From Tubiluchus corallicola (Eukaryota; Priapulida; Priapulimorpha; Priapulimorphida; Tubiluchidae), in assembly GCA_030141605.1 (NCBI GenBank), contig JAQGDQ010000542.1, forward strand, positions 82,720-146,719: a stretch of DNA of 64,000 nt, written 5' to 3'. Shown here piece after piece: positions 1 to 13,100 of this stretch. The notes beneath the pieces were generated by a model. It saw nothing but the letters and a program-made list of their open reading frames with translations. It had not been told where the DNA came from and ran no database searches. The position numbers were made by a program, and so were the translations under genes. The first letter of the stretch is position 1. The number at the start of each line of letters is the position of its first letter.

Positions 1-110
1 TTAGAACTGACATTTGAATAATAGCATACTAAAATAAGATCTGATATGCACAGAACCTAAATGACGAATGCTTAAGTTCTAAAATTCAATTTATTTTCAA
101 TATAATAAAC

Positions 111-224
111 TAACAGAAGGTTTTGCTGTTGCTGTAAAGTATACTTTCCCCCGGCAGCCATTGCTGATAAATGGATTGCTTCAATAGCGCGGTCAACTGA
201 CAACAGTACGTCGTCACACGGTAC
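111..224 (-). CDS. NCKIPSD: NCKIPSD/SPIN90-like, coding exon 2
   Basis: 38 codons in phase 0, bounded by acceptor TTTCTAG (ending at 225) and donor GTTTAT (from 110). It reads on directly from exon 1. It contains SVDRAIEAIHLSAMAAGGKY, closely resembling the conserved stretch after the SH3 domain of NCKIPSD (an SVDxAIEAIH...AM..GGKY pattern recalled for the vertebrate protein). A glutamine-rich run follows (LQQQQ). The donor is not a strong consensus, so the 3' border could move slightly. The rest of the gene, including the leucine-rich Arp2/3-binding region, lies beyond position 1. Confidence 0.8.
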
Positions 225-530
225 CTAGAAAGTACATAACAAGTTAATTACTAGCTCACTAATTACTAAAAATACAAAAATTATATTGTGATTAACACAC
301 TCACCTTACTTAAATGAAAAAATGATTATAATTATGCATGCTTCTATAGATAACTTAATAATGTAAATAAGGATGAAGTAAATAATGTAATAATAGCAAT
401 GGTATAAGAGCAATGAAACTGAAAGTTGAGAAAGGAAAACATCATATGTAATTACGACTTTGAGTGAGCCTTAAAGAGTGAAAAAATTTTAATTACGAAT
501 TTGAATTATCTGATTATCTGTCAATGCACC

Positions 531-683
531 AACATATATATATATATATGTGTGTATGTATATATACATACATACATACACACATGTACACACATACATA
601 TATACACTACACATATATACAATACATACACTCATGTATATAAACACACACACGCATGCACACATACACATATATGTACCCAT
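531..683. repeat. TA/CA/CATA microsatellite in NCKIPSD intron 1
   Basis: Imperfect run of TA, GTAT, ACAT and CACA dinucleotide-type repeats. Open frames through it on both strands are compositional artefacts. Confidence 0.9.
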
Positions 684-723
684 ATTTAAATGGGGGAGAA
701 AACAGTTTACTCTTCTTACTGAC

Positions 724-891
724 CTCATCTTTAGTAATGTAAGTCACAGGTACAAAACCTATTTTCCGTTCAGCATTTTGTACTTGCCACCAATTCTGGT
801 TAGAAGAATCCAAAATAACAAAACTTTCGCCTTCATTGAAGCTCAAACTTCTGGCATCATTTGCACGAAAATTATATAGCGCTTTGTACAT
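724..891 (-). CDS. NCKIPSD: NCKIPSD/SPIN90-like, coding exon 1 (SH3 domain)
   Basis: First coding exon, 56 codons, phase 0, with ATG at 891-889 and donor GTCAGT following GATGAG. It encodes a nearly complete SH3 domain starting at residue 1: the ALYNF motif, an acidic RT-loop stretch (FNEGESF), the WW pair and GFVPVTYI at the end. An SH3 at the extreme N-terminus beginning MYKALYNF is the hallmark of NCKIPSD/SPIN90/DIP, an Arp2/3- and formin-binding actin regulator that also binds NCK. The second exon (111-224) supports this over other SH3 proteins. A longer frame upstream starts only at a TTG, so I use the ATG. An acceptor-like TTGACAG ends three bases before the ATG, so a non-coding leader exon or a trans-spliced leader is possible. 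Only the N-terminus is in the window. Confidence 0.85.
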
Positions 892-1767
892 GTCTGTCAA
901 GTCTTTCTAACAAATACAAAATGTAGTAAACTAGTGCCCAGTGAAAACCTTAAGTTATAACATTTTTCATCAACTTGAGAGCCCGGACAAATTTAACTGA
1001 CAATCTTTTAATTGGGTCATGGTTATTTTCAAAGAACTTTGAAGATCTCCCATATTATTGATATAGTTTTTTCGTCCGCGAATTTTTGGTTTTGAGTCTA
1101 CACACAGAATGGTAGTTTAATAATTAAGAAATTATAAAGCAGTTTTTTAGCCATTGAATCTAATATTATGATACCAAGTATCACGATGTAATATTGATTG
1201 TTTACCTATTGTTTTTAATGGGTGGCAGATTATTTCAAATAATTTTACCTTCAGACTTCTATTTACAGTCATTAGACATTACTTATGCCACATAATAATG
1301 AAATGCTAGTCGAATGAAGTTACACGTTTTTAAATCAAACGAGCGGTCATTATTGACAAAACTGCGTAGCAGCAGTTGAAAAATGAATTTTAATTTTAAT
1401 GCATTCTTATTTGACAATAGTGGCTATTTGCTAATTCTATTCAAAACTTCATTTATCTCCAATACTATATTCATAAGACAATTACAACAAATTATGTAAA
1501 GCGTGTAGAGATGGGGTGACGAAAGACCAGGAGGTCATCGAATCAGTCACCCCTATATAACTTAAGAAGTGTAAAGGACTGCAGACGTGATAGTGGTATT
1601 TCGCTATTTTATAGCTTTGTTGGAACACCAAGATAAAGGATGTTTTATTAGAGGCCTCTTTTCTTAGTGTTCTTCAAAGAAGACACGTTTGTATCAAAAA
1701 CAATAAAGTATTTCCATTTAAAGTCGCTTGTGTACTATTTAGTCACTTCATTTCTCTATCTGAAATC
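892..1767. other. Intergenic, upstream of NCKIPSD-like gene
   Basis: No coding exon, RNA gene or recognisable repeat was found. This is the 5' side of the minus-strand NCKIPSD-like gene, so its leader exon or promoter may lie here, but no specific element can be named. Confidence 0.4.
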
Positions 1768-2993
1768 TTAAGAGCGCGTCCGCGAGAAGACCATGCAAAA
1801 TCGAAAAATTCCGGCACAAGGCTAGGTAACCGATTCGGACCAAAGTTCGGGTATGAGGTCCACTAGTCACTAGTATTCACTGTGTGAATCTGCTTGGCCC
1901 AACTCCTCATAGTAGCAGAGGTACGGCATAAGCCGATTTTCATGAACAAATACCTATTTTTCTCTATTTTTTACTCATATTTGAAGGATTAGCCATGCAG
2001 CAACCACTGAGTTTGAATAGATCTGACTCTGCACAGTATTGGATCTTGTTATCTTCTCCAAAATGACTTTTCGACTTTTGTCCTAAACCCCCCTCTTTCG
2101 GCTCTACTGGGGGTCTTTAAGCTCACATTACGTGCAAGATGCAAATACTCAGTCATTTCAAAGTCTTATATCTCACCCACTGCGGGGGCGGGGACAAAAA
2201 TATCGACATGTATGTGAATAGAGCATCCCATCCCACTATGCTGCAGTGACAATTTCGATGGAGCGAATTTCCATCCTATTGTAAATGACCCCTGAAAGAG
2301 GCATATATCAGGGTGAAAATATAGCTAACAACGTTCATCAAAAAGCTTCGTGTAGGTAAACATGAGTTGTCAAATCTTGTCAAAATACTTCAAAACATCA
2401 TAAATATTCATCTTTGGCAACTAGGGGCCTGGCCAGCACATTGGTTAAACTACCGACAGGATTGGACTCCAGCATTCAAGATGGCGCCCACTGCTGAAGT
2501 AAAATGTTCGTTTTCTGGGCTGTTTACCAGCGTTAAATGCGGCATTGTGACTAGTTATCCGCACGAAACGAATATTGTGAATCTATTAGCCTGTACTAAA
2601 GACACTGGACCGCATTTAGAGCGCTTCCAATCTTAAAAAAATGAAATATCTACGGAATGGAAATATCTACGGAAGATTTTCACTTTATCACTTTCCCCAT
2701 GATATATTTGTCTATATTTCTGTATCTATCTTCTAGTGATAATCTACCTGCATCGATAATTCTTTCTCTATTATTTAGATATTATGGTTTTGATTACTTG
2801 TACTACTCTTCAGTGATAGGATTATGCTGCTACAATAGGAACAGTATTTTGGACTTAGAGAAATTAATTCTGACTGAGTTTTGTAGTTTTTTCATTTTTG
2901 CACTGATATTCATAATCTTCTATGTATAGCCATGAAGCTTATTCATATAAAAAGTATAAAAAATGAACGGACGTATAAAAATGAACGGATTTC

Positions 2994-3032
<39 letters not shown>

Positions 3033-4165
3033 AAGTGTTGTCAGATTCTTTCGCTAGCAATGACTCTCAATCTTGATAATCGGTACTTCTTTTCTATTAG
3101 AGGGCTTATTGTTTAGTCTTTCCTGGTATCCACTAGCGATTCAGTGTGTAGAGAATGCCCTGAATAAGGGTCGGACTCGGTACTAGGGGCATGCATGATG
3201 TCCTGTCCAGAAATCCATCAGAAGAGGCAATTATTCATATTTGTAGTCATATGAAAATTCCGACATAACTAAACCAATTTAAGATGAAATTCGCAAATTT
3301 CTAGTAATTTCCATGGCAAAGGAATCTGTTGCTACTAGGAATGGAGAGCACTAGTCACAGAAAATGCAGGTTAAACGTGGCTAAATGTCTACTGTCATAT
3401 ACGACCTGAGCCAAGTATGTCTACTTTTTACACATGGACGGAAGTACTATGGAAAGTAAAAAAGTGTGTTGATATGGTAATTTTTTCTAACAGTGCCCCT
3501 CTATATAATGTCATTCATGATATTATCTCAGCTCGTGCGTTTTCATGAAATTTAGAATACAGATTTGTCACTTATAATCCAGCACATAGATAGAAAAAAT
3601 ATTGAAAAACTACAAAAAAAGCGAATTTTGCTGATTTTTGTGAAATTGTAAAGTGCCAGTACTAAATACTCAAACAGGCTCCAGCGAATTTTCTTTTTTA
3701 TATTATTAGTGAGGATGATGGTTAACACATACATGAAAACCAGAAGTTCTGTAGCCCCGCAGTGGGCGAGTTATGAGCCTTACAACTTAACCTCTCCCTG
3801 GACTCTTAACAAAGAGCCGAATTTGAAAAATCCCGTTCTCTGATACTATTAATAGTATGTCAGAAAAAGTTAGGATATCAGAAGACAATGTCTGGGTCTA
3901 TGTACCAGCCAACTTACATCGACCCATCTATAATAGTTTCTACAGGAGAAAAAGTTAAAATAACCCCCCAAAATAGCGATTTTTTGCCTCTTTTGAGGTC
4001 AATTTCTTGATGTGGTCATTTCTCTGCTAATAGTAGCTCGATCGATTTGATATCTTGGTTACATGGTTTTGGGGGGTCGCCCTTCATATTAGAAAAAAAT
4101 GATATAAATTCGTCACCCCTCATGTGCCACCCTCTGCATGGTGCTCTCGCGGACTCCTTCTTAAA
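1768..4165. mobile_element. Possible 2.4-kb foldback/TIR DNA element, decayed
   Basis: The two ends are imperfect inverted copies. Left GTCCGCGAGAAGACCATGCA (about 1777) matches right GTCCGCGAGAGCACCATGCA (reverse complement near 4160) at 18 of 20 positions. Internal inverted matches include a CCCACTGCGGGG block (near 2176, and inverted near 3763), a TTCGGCTCT block and a TAGCAGAG block. No transposase frame is visible; the short open frames inside are not recognisable. It resembles a non-autonomous foldback element with long degenerate arms. A chance combination of shorter repeats cannot be excluded. Confidence 0.45.
2996..3030. repeat. (TA)n microsatellite
   Basis: About 17 TA units within the putative foldback element. 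Confidence 0.95.
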
Positions 4166-4377
4166 TGTGTTGTTTAAGGATGGCATAGCCTTAGCTTAAC
4201 TCAGTATCTTTATAATGCTACAGAATAATTTTCACCACTTTGTACTAGATTGCAGCATAAATGACCATAAATTTTTTTGGTCATGACATTGTGGTGATTG
4301 TATTGTTTTTGTGTTTTGCATTGTATTGTATTGTGTGTATTTTGATATCTGGAAAGAGGTGCAGCAAGTTACATAAG

Positions 4378-4660
4378 TACAGTAGGCGCCGCTTAATACA
4401 CTCATTTTGGGACCGAAGTCTTTTGACCCAATTAACCGATGGGTGTAGCATTATTGGTATAGAAGTATGAGTCATCAGTTTAGCACTGCAAAGACTTTAA
4501 TGAATTTTTGAAACGAAGTAATGCCTAAATTCCTTTGAGCAGTTGAAAAAAATTTTAAAAAATATTTTAGATATTAATTTATATAAGTGAATTAGCAATA
4601 AATTAAAAAGTATACTTTTCTAAATCACACAAGTCTGTTTATTTGCAAAAATTACTGTAC
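4378..4660 (+). mobile_element. Pogo/mariner-like repeat, copy 1
   Basis: Starts with TA followed by CAGTAGGCGCCGCTTAATA and continues through GACCCAATTAACCGATG, a stretch around AGTATGAGTCATCA and an A/T-rich tail. It is a diverged copy of 38113-38400. The TA-CAGT start is typical of Tc1/mariner/pogo ends. No coding capacity is left and the right terminus is not clear. Confidence 0.65.
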
Positions 4661-4971
4661 CCGCATCAGTGGCTGTTAACTGATTAAGCGTGAAAGTGTG
4701 TTTTGCAATGAGACTTACAAAAGCAAACTGCTAGACAAGTGATTAAATGTTTGAATTCCAGAAATTCTTGGGTAACACAGTGGAAGAGCAACAGATTGAA
4801 AGCAAATCCACTAATTCAGAATTTATATATCCATGGCCATATTAATTAAATCATAATTTTTAATATTTGTGAATAGTTGTAAAGACGTTTTATTTTTATT
4901 CGTTATTTCTTTTCGTTATTGCACAGTGGCTTAGATTGCACTGATGCATTTGCCTTTAGCAGTGTAAGTTT

Positions 4972-4986
4972 ACACACACACACACA

Positions 4987-5062
<76 letters not shown>

Positions 5063-5112
5063 TATTATATTATTATTATTATATGTATATTATAAATATA
5101 TATATATATAAA
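4972..5112. repeat. (CA)n-(TA)n compound microsatellite
   Basis: About 25 CA units, then a long TA run and ATT/TATA-type repeats, directly before the BEL/Pao fragment. Confidence 0.95.
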
Positions 5113-5149
5113 TATCAGTATTTAAATACAACATTAAGTCGTTAGTGTA

Positions 5150-6540
5150 TTAGCGATACTCATCGATGAAGAGTGTGTCATCATCTCAAATGAAAGGAAG
5201 CAGAATGTAGCTGTAGCTAAACAAATTTTGCGCGACATTTATGTTGACAACTTTATTTCAGGAACTCCCACTCTAGATGAAGCCAAAGTTCTTTACAGTC
5301 AGAGTAAACTATTATTTTCGTCGGCAGGCTTCAACCTTAGAGAATGGGGGTCGAATGACGCAGATTTTTTGCATAGTATTCCTGTCGAAGACTGCATAAA
5401 ATCAAGTGTTGTCAAAGTTTTAGGTATCACTTGGGACTTACAAAATGACACGTTATCTATTGCAAAGGTAGACCCTGATCGGTTGTTACAGGCTAATACA
5501 AAGAGACAGGTATTGAAAGCCTTAGCAAGCCTTTTTGATCCGTTGGGCGTCGCAAGCATTATAACAGTTAATGCAAAGTTGTTTTTGGCATCTTTGTGGA
5601 AAGAAAAACTAGATTGGGATGAACCCCTTTCTGAATCGCACTCAAAACGCTGGTGTGAAATTGCCTTAACGTTGCTTTCTATATTCAATTTGCACCTTCC
5701 AAGGTGTATTAGCGCATGTGGGGCAGTATTTCAGTTAGTATGTTTCACAGATGCTTCTGAACTCCTAAACAGTTGTCGGTGTTCGTCGAAAATCGAATTT
5801 GTGAAATTCGAAAGCAGGTTCACACTCAGTTTCGATACGTTCCGTCTCAATCGAACCCTGCGGATGGCACAACTAGGTCAGGTGTCACTAAAATAGATTC
5901 GTTCTGGCTACACGGTCCGCACTTTCTCAAAGAAAATGAAAGTAACTGGCCTGAGAGCCAGTTGCCACCTCTAGAAGCTGAACGACTGACAGGTGTAAAT
6001 AGCGAATTAAGAAATAGCATACTTTATGAGACGCAGTTTTTAACACTCGATCAGTCCGTTCGAATTAATGAGCTGTCTATGTTTGATATAAACCGATTTT
6101 CTAGTCTAAACAGACTGTTAAGCACTACTAGCTGGGTGTATCGAGCTGTAAAGCGTTTTAAAGGGGAAAGGTGTGCTATAGGCCGTATTACTACAAATGA
6201 ACGCTCCTATGCTAAGTTAAACTGGATAAAACACGTCCAAAGACAAACATATGTAGATAACGAAGGACGTGCGGCAGCGGTTAACCCAGCACTACAACAG
6301 CTAAGTCTTGCTTTAGATGAACTTAGATTATCAGATGCTTAGGTAGGTTGCAAAATGCTAATCTCACACAAGGTACGTCTAGGCCCATTCTCCTACCTAA
6401 AAACAATCAGTTTACAGTTCTGTTGGTAGAACATGTACACAAACTAAACCTTCATGTTGGCGTATCGCAGACGTTAGCATTATTACGTAAAGAGTTTTGG
6501 GCAATTGTCGTGGTGACTTTTGCGACGACAGTAAAATGAA
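5150..6540 (+). mobile_element. BEL/Pao LTR retrotransposon pol fragment, decayed
   Basis: The frame at 5228-5780 encodes the end of a Pao-type reverse transcriptase and the following conserved region: VDNFISG, then LREWGSND, KVLGITWD, and ASLFDPLGV before an LFLASLW stretch, an order characteristic of BEL/Pao pol. The reading then shifts: 5773-6342 resembles the RNase H/connection region (FRYVPSQSNPADGTTR) and 6348-6500 an integrase zinc-binding region (ILLPKN, then LHVGVSQTLALLR). RNase H sequence is missing between FTDASE and the next segment, frames are broken, and the integrase core and LTRs are absent. This is a dead remnant on the same strand as GCP6. Confidence 0.88.
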
Positions 6541-6976
6541 AACGAGAACTTTTCCTTGTGCCATAACGCTAAATTTATTCCTTTTACGAGAGCGCAATAT
6601 ACATGTTTTCTTTTCCATATCAACTCAACAACTAACTAACTTCTTTTAACTAGGTTAACTCCTTGAACCAGTTCCTACAGTTACACGTAAATTAACTCAC
6701 AATGGCTTCTTTACGAAGCCCAAACTTCACGACAATACCTGCTTACAAACAAAACGGTACTTAACATGATTTTTCTACATATATTATAGTGCACAAAAGC
6801 GAAGTAAAGATGACATAAAAGTAGGAAAGGTTCTGTTTACCGTGATTCTATTAAGTGGTGTCTACTGTATATTCGTAATTCGTATAAAACATTTTTGAGC
6901 TGCAAAATTGGTTTTAGCATTTAAATTTTCTCTATTTTTAGAAGTTTTGAATAGCTGACTGCCCCAAAAAATAAAG
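6541..6976. promoter_or_regulatory. Region just upstream of the GCP6 start codon
   Basis: AT-rich, with no coding exon. It should hold the GCP6 leader and part of its promoter if transcription starts nearby. No TATA box, CpG-rich block or other named element can be supported. Confidence 0.25.
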
Positions 6977-7154
6977 ATGGCATGCGAGTCAAGTATTTTG
7001 CAACAGCTGAGGGATCTTGCAGCTATCTGTGTGAAATCTGATTCCACTGAAATTTATTATCCCAACACTGGCAGACAACCGGAACCTGTGCTACAGCGCC
7101 GTCTTCGGGAGATAACCTTTTCTACATTGTTTTCTCACTTAGCTGGACCACTGG
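6977..7154 (+). CDS. TUBGCP6: GCP6 exon 1
   Basis: Residues 1-59, ending in phase 1, donor GTATGT. The segment LREITFSTLFSHL corresponds to the N-terminal helix conserved in GCP6. It is preceded by A-rich sequence giving a good start context. Confidence 0.88.
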
Positions 7155-10100
7155 GTATGTGCAACTTTTGTGTTGAAGTTATCATTAAAGTCAAAGTTAC
7201 TGCCAGGTGGAAGTACTTAAAATACGGCAAGTGTGTCTTGTGTTATTATACGTCAACTAAAAGCTTGTAGCGCTTGGAATGAGTTAAATTACGGGTGTCA
7301 ATTTGGCCTCAGAGGTCATTTGAAAGTGCAAACAAGAGCAGGGACAGATTAGGTGAAGCCGCAATTTGTTTCTTTATGATACAATGATTACGTTTCTTCA
7401 TAAATAAATAAGATTATTGTTTGCACAAATGTTTCAGTTTAAACTTAAAGGATGAATAGTAATATAGAAATATTAACATAGCGAAAAATATGTGTATAAA
7501 ATTAAATATCGGTTGTTTGTTTTTTGGCAAAATAGTTTCACGTTACTATTTTTATAGTTGGAGGGTTGGTTAAATGTTTTTTACGTCAAAATGTTGCATG
7601 TGAACTATCGCTTATTTTCAGTTTTAGTTAAAGTTTTTTATACATTTTTCCAGACTAAAAAGTTTTAGAAAATTTAAATTTTGCTTTTGCAACTTAAAAA
7701 ATCCTACTCTCATTACGAATATTAAGTTTCTCTTGATTGTAAGCGCTATTAAATTTAAAGAATCGCCATTTTTCGTTGTGCGAGACGAGTATCGTAATGA
7801 GTACACGCACCAGGTGACCAAAGACTGGAAAACAAACATCCATAACCAAAGACGCTTTCTGTACCTCTCCACTCGCGCCAAAGATGTGAAACATGGCAAT
7901 CTTTACGGCAGTACATGCATTCAAAATTTGCCAAAAAAGGTTAAGTTTTTTAATTTATAAGTCTCTTTTGTTTAATAATAACATGAATTCTTTGTGTGAT
8001 CATAATAATGTGTTAAAAAAACTTCAATGTCTCTTGGGGTTATTTAGACCTTTCATGTTTCTAATTCCAGGTACAGCATCTGGGTTTTCCCAAACCACTA
8101 CTGAGACTCTAACGCCTCTCCAGCAATTATTAGCTGTCATTTACAAGATGCGCTTACACCGGGACTATGATCGTGCCGCCTGTCTTGAAGATTGTATTGA
8201 TCGTCTTAAAGGTGTGCATAGTTCTGGCAATTTATAGTTGGAGTGTTTTAAAAAAAAATTTAAACATTTCAACTTTCGTTTTTGCGTAACACTGGTATGC
8301 TTGAATCTTATCTTAACACAGCTTTCCGTGCTAAATGCCTGTCAGAGAATGCCATATCAACTCCAAAGACATATAATTTTTTATTTATTCTCTTAATTGC
8401 AAAAAGTGTAGCAATGAAAAGTCGCATATAAAAAATTGGTACTACAGTTTCTATCTTGGTAAATAGTGTAGCATGTGGTAATGAGAAATTAGCTTCTTTA
8501 CTTAGAAAAGCATTGGCAGAGTATTAAGGTGTGTTCTGTGATGTTTGCTGAATATTGTTAGAATGTTTTTGAATTACCATGTTTGTTCTGAATCTCTGTG
8601 CCAAATTGTTGAGCTTACATGTTTCTCCTGAATCTTTTTGCCAAATTCTTGAATTAGCATGCTGGCTCCTTCCTTCTTATTGTTAGACGTGCATCATGCA
8701 TAATCATACAAAGTCAAGTTTTCAAGTGACAAGTTTCTTAAAGTCTTAAATTTTCTTTCAATGTGTGCATCAAAAGTCGCGAGCGAATACGATGCCGAAA
8801 TTTCCAGTGTGCCAAGCTTTGTGTATGACACATTTTAAGCTTAAGAAAACATTTGTGGTCAGAACTAATCAGAACTAACAGATTCACTGATGATCAGATG
8901 AAGGAAACACTAATGCCCATTCTAGCTGTAATATATCAACTAAGTGTGGCCTGGCAGTCAATGACAGTACATTCATCATTTTCCAAGGTATAGAATCTGA
9001 AGACTAAAACAGTTTTTTTTAATAGCATGTCAGGGCATAATTATATTATATAATTATATTATATTATATTATATTATATTATATTATATTATATTATATT
9101 ATATTATATTATATTATATTATATTATATTATATTATATTATATTATATTATATTATATTATATTATATTATATTATATTATATTATATTATATTATATT
9201 ACATTACATTACATTACATTACATTACATTACATTACATTACATTACCTTACCTTACCTTACCTTACCTTACCTTACCTTACCTTACCTTACCTTACCTT
9301 ACCTTACCTTACCTTACCTTACCTTACCTTACCTTACCTTACATTACATTACAGTAGTATACTTAGTACTCATGTCCAGTAGAATGCTTAGTGCTCATGT
9401 CCAGTAGAATGCTTAGTGCTCATGTCCAGTAGAATGCTTAGTGCTCATGTCCAGTAGAATGCTTAGTGCTCATGTCCAGTAGAATGCTTAGTACCCATGT
9501 CCAGTAGAATGCTTAGTACTCGTGTCCAGTAGAATGCTTAGTTCTCATGTCCAGTTAAAAACTGATTTCATTTTCAGAAGTGGCAGGAAAGGACGGTGTG
9601 CTAAGTGAAGATGTCAAGAGCATGATACAGCTACTGTTATCGCTGGCAGGCTCGGATGAGAGAAGAATCGAGAAACGTCCCATTTTTCGCATTCCTCAGA
9701 AATGCGTGACCAGACAGGTGTTACACCTTGTTTAAACATTTTATGGCTAATTTATTCATACCTGTGTTTTAAAATTAGATATTAAGTTTGTTTATTTATC
9801 TCCTTTCAGTTTGACTAGATAAGGTGCCTACCACGTATAACGAGATATCCCATATTGAACCTTGTTGTAAGCCGCGCTGCTTCAGCATTGATCATCGGCA
9901 ATTTCTTTTGCTAAGTACCTGTTCTAGTTTACAAACCCATTTTATCTTCATTTCTAGAAACTGAGAAAACTGCGACTCAATTTGCCTTCCGGTCCACCGG
10001 TGTACGGTGACAGCAACTATCGATGCGTGGACGACTTACAGTATATGCAGTACCCAAGGTAACGGAATATTGTTGGGCAAAGACAGTACTTGAGTTAGCG

Positions 10101-13100
10101 CAATGTTTTCGTGGTTACAATATTAAGCAATGCCGGGTCCGGTTGATAAACCGATTGGTGACTTGTGAGAACTGCTTTTTGGTGGTTTGAGTTGCTGTAC
10201 TGCCCACTCCGCCAGTGTTTCTAGTGAGAGAAGATTCGTATGATTCTGGTTGTAGTTAAGACATGTCAGCTACTTCTTTGTCTCATCACACCTTGATAAT
10301 AGGCTGATTTCTAGTCCCACCAAGTGCTGCCACATACATTGCGCAGTCATTGCTTTTTGGTACTAAATCTAGGCCTTCCAGCATACCAAGCTGTATCGAA
10401 AAGAACATGTGATAATGACGATGTATTTATTGACCTCGTGTATCAGCTCTGATGCCAAGTGTTTGATGAATGGACAGTGGAACATTTGAGAGGAAACTGC
10501 AGTTTGATATTTTTGAGTGTTCTTAACTTTTTTCATTGTGTGAGGTGACTGTCTTGTGGCATTATGTAATGTCCTGTTGATTTTAGTTTCTTGCGCATCA
10601 AATAAAAGTTCTATGAAACTAGGAAGTAGTTTTTTAATGTAGCAGTCGACTTTGCTATAAGTGATTTCTCATCTCTGTGAATCTGGGACTGTGTTTTTGC
10701 ACTAACAGCACCCCTTCCAAATCTTTTTTTTTGCATAACCATAATTATAATAATTGACAAGATAATTAATGATAAAATGGGGTGAATGAGTTGGCAATAG
10801 TACTAGATTTTTCTTATACTTTCATGAAACTTTTTAATGCTAATAATGATGATTGTAAACTTACTTTTTTCACCTTAAGAAGATATTTGTATGTAAAATT
10901 ATAATAATTATATATTTAGAAAGATTTTGTAGTTACCTGCTGTATGTTTAGTTTTTTTAGTTTCAAGTGGGAATGTGAGAATATGTTTACTTAGCCTTGT
11001 GGATTATGGGATGAGTTATTCTTTTTATTTCAGGGAATTGCTGCAGAATGGATCAGATTCTGCTGCTCCAAAGTTTGACTCCGCTTTATTTAAAGCTAAA
11101 GTTGGTCTTGATTTGAAAAGACGAGAGCCTCCCAATTTCTGCTTTAATTTGCGAAAAACCGGTTCTTCGCCTCCCAGTGTCATGCCGAAGTTGCTGCTGG
11201 GTTCTCAGGCAGAAAGCTGCACGAGTGATGCAAACATAGCACTCGCAGTGCCATCTATGGACACAAATAAACAACTAACATTGAAGACATCAAAATTTTA
11301 CTGCCAGAGAAGCAGTGAGGTAAAGTAAATAAACTTGAAATAAAGTTAAATTAAATTTAGCAAATTTATGGACTGATTTTTTATGAAAGATCCAGTTTTG
11401 GGACTTTTGAAATTAAATACGGAAATCTACATGCTTGTAACTTTCTGTCTGTCTGTCTGTTTATCTGTCAGAAGGTTTAGAATTCTTCGTTTTCAGAGAT
11501 TAAAATGATTTCTATTCTTGGCGAGATGTTGGGCTGAACAAAGTTCTTAAATACTTAAGAAGTATCTAAGTATATACATAAATATATATTGAATTCTTAC
11601 TTAAATCCTTACTTAAATTCTTCAGACTCTAAAACTTTCATGCTAAAACAAATCGAATGATGATTTTATCACATTGGCAAATGGGCCATACACAGACTAA
11701 ACCACTGACACAGATATTAAGCAGAAATTTTCAAATTAATAACAGAGGAGTAAGAGAGAAGGGGAAGCAATGGCAGGAGGGTGTGAGAGAAAGAGTGGAA
11801 ATGAGGAGATGGGAGAAAGAGTCCTTGCAGTTTCCCTTTGGCGATATTAACTGAACTGATGTCATAAATCGTTAGACATTTTGCTAATTAAAGACAAATT
11901 TAATTTTTATTAAAAGCTTGTGAGTAATCTATAGCTACATTTATATGTGTAAGAAAATTCAAGTCCATTTTACTGTTTCTAAAAGAGCGAAGGTTAGCGG
12001 TGCACCGAATATTTGGATCACCCAGTTTTTTCAGTGATTTTATATCAGTATAAAACCTGGTACAGCAAACTATCAGTTGTGATCACTAAATGTTCAGCAA
12101 ACCTTCAGCATTCCGAAGTTACTTTTTAACAATTGTCACATTTGGTGAAAATTATACAAACCAAATATTTCCCTATAATGCTTAGAAATATTTATGTGAT
12201 GAAATCTGATAGTAAACAGCGAACGCGACGTAGCAGTCGACATTTTGCTTTCTGTATGATAACTCGAAAAGTGTGGTGCTCTGTCGGTGCACAAGTCATG
12301 CCAATGCGCAATGGCATGGCGGTGCTGTAATTGTTTATACATGCTATACACAGGAAATAAGTCAATGAGTATTCTAGCAAGTAAACAATTATACTATTTC
12401 AGTTCTGCTTACTATTTTTTGTTGATTATAGAAAATAGTTTGAACAGATTTTGAAAGAATTAGAGTTGCTTTTAAAATACGTGATACTTTACTGTATAAT
12501 ATTCCACAAACACAAATTTAGTAATCAGAACAATTTTATACAACTCACCAATCACCACTAACTTAAACGATAAAACTTTACAGAGTTTGTAATTCTTTTC
12601 AATTAGAATTACAATAAAATTTGCTTCAGTTTCAGTAAAAAAATTCGGTTCAGCTTCAGTCTGAAATTCCAATTTAACATCATATTTTTTTCGGAATTCA
12701 CTTTGGCAGCACAGCCGATCATTTGGTTAAACTTTGGTGTGGTAACACAAATAAAAAATTTGGTTTCGGTTCTGTTGACGAAAATGTGCCTTCGTTACAT
12801 CCGTAGTGAAGGATTTATTTACTAAGATATTTTTTCCATCATTTTTCATTTTTTTTTTGCTTTTTTGCCACCATTTGTAGGAAAAGACAAAGTTTTTTGA
12901 GCCTGACGAGGGCTTCACGCAACTTTCGACTCCAAGTTCTGACACTGACGTAGCAACTGAATATGAGAAGTGTGGCGTTGTGCCAAAGAACATCTGGGAA
13001 CGGGCGCTTGACTACATACCCAGTGATCACTATACTTGGGAGACCATTGGTTGGTAAGCATTTACCTTTCTCTCTTGCTAACTTAAAGGAAAACCAGCTG

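Noticed and set aside
2367-2929. Two open frames of about 90 codons in the left intergenic region
   Set aside because: No recognisable domain, no splice partners, and they fall inside the inverted-repeat element.
7733-7960. Open frame in GCP6 intron 1 as a possible extra exon
   Set aside because: It lies in a dispersed repeat with a second copy at 63374-63698, and the exons on each side already join in phase.
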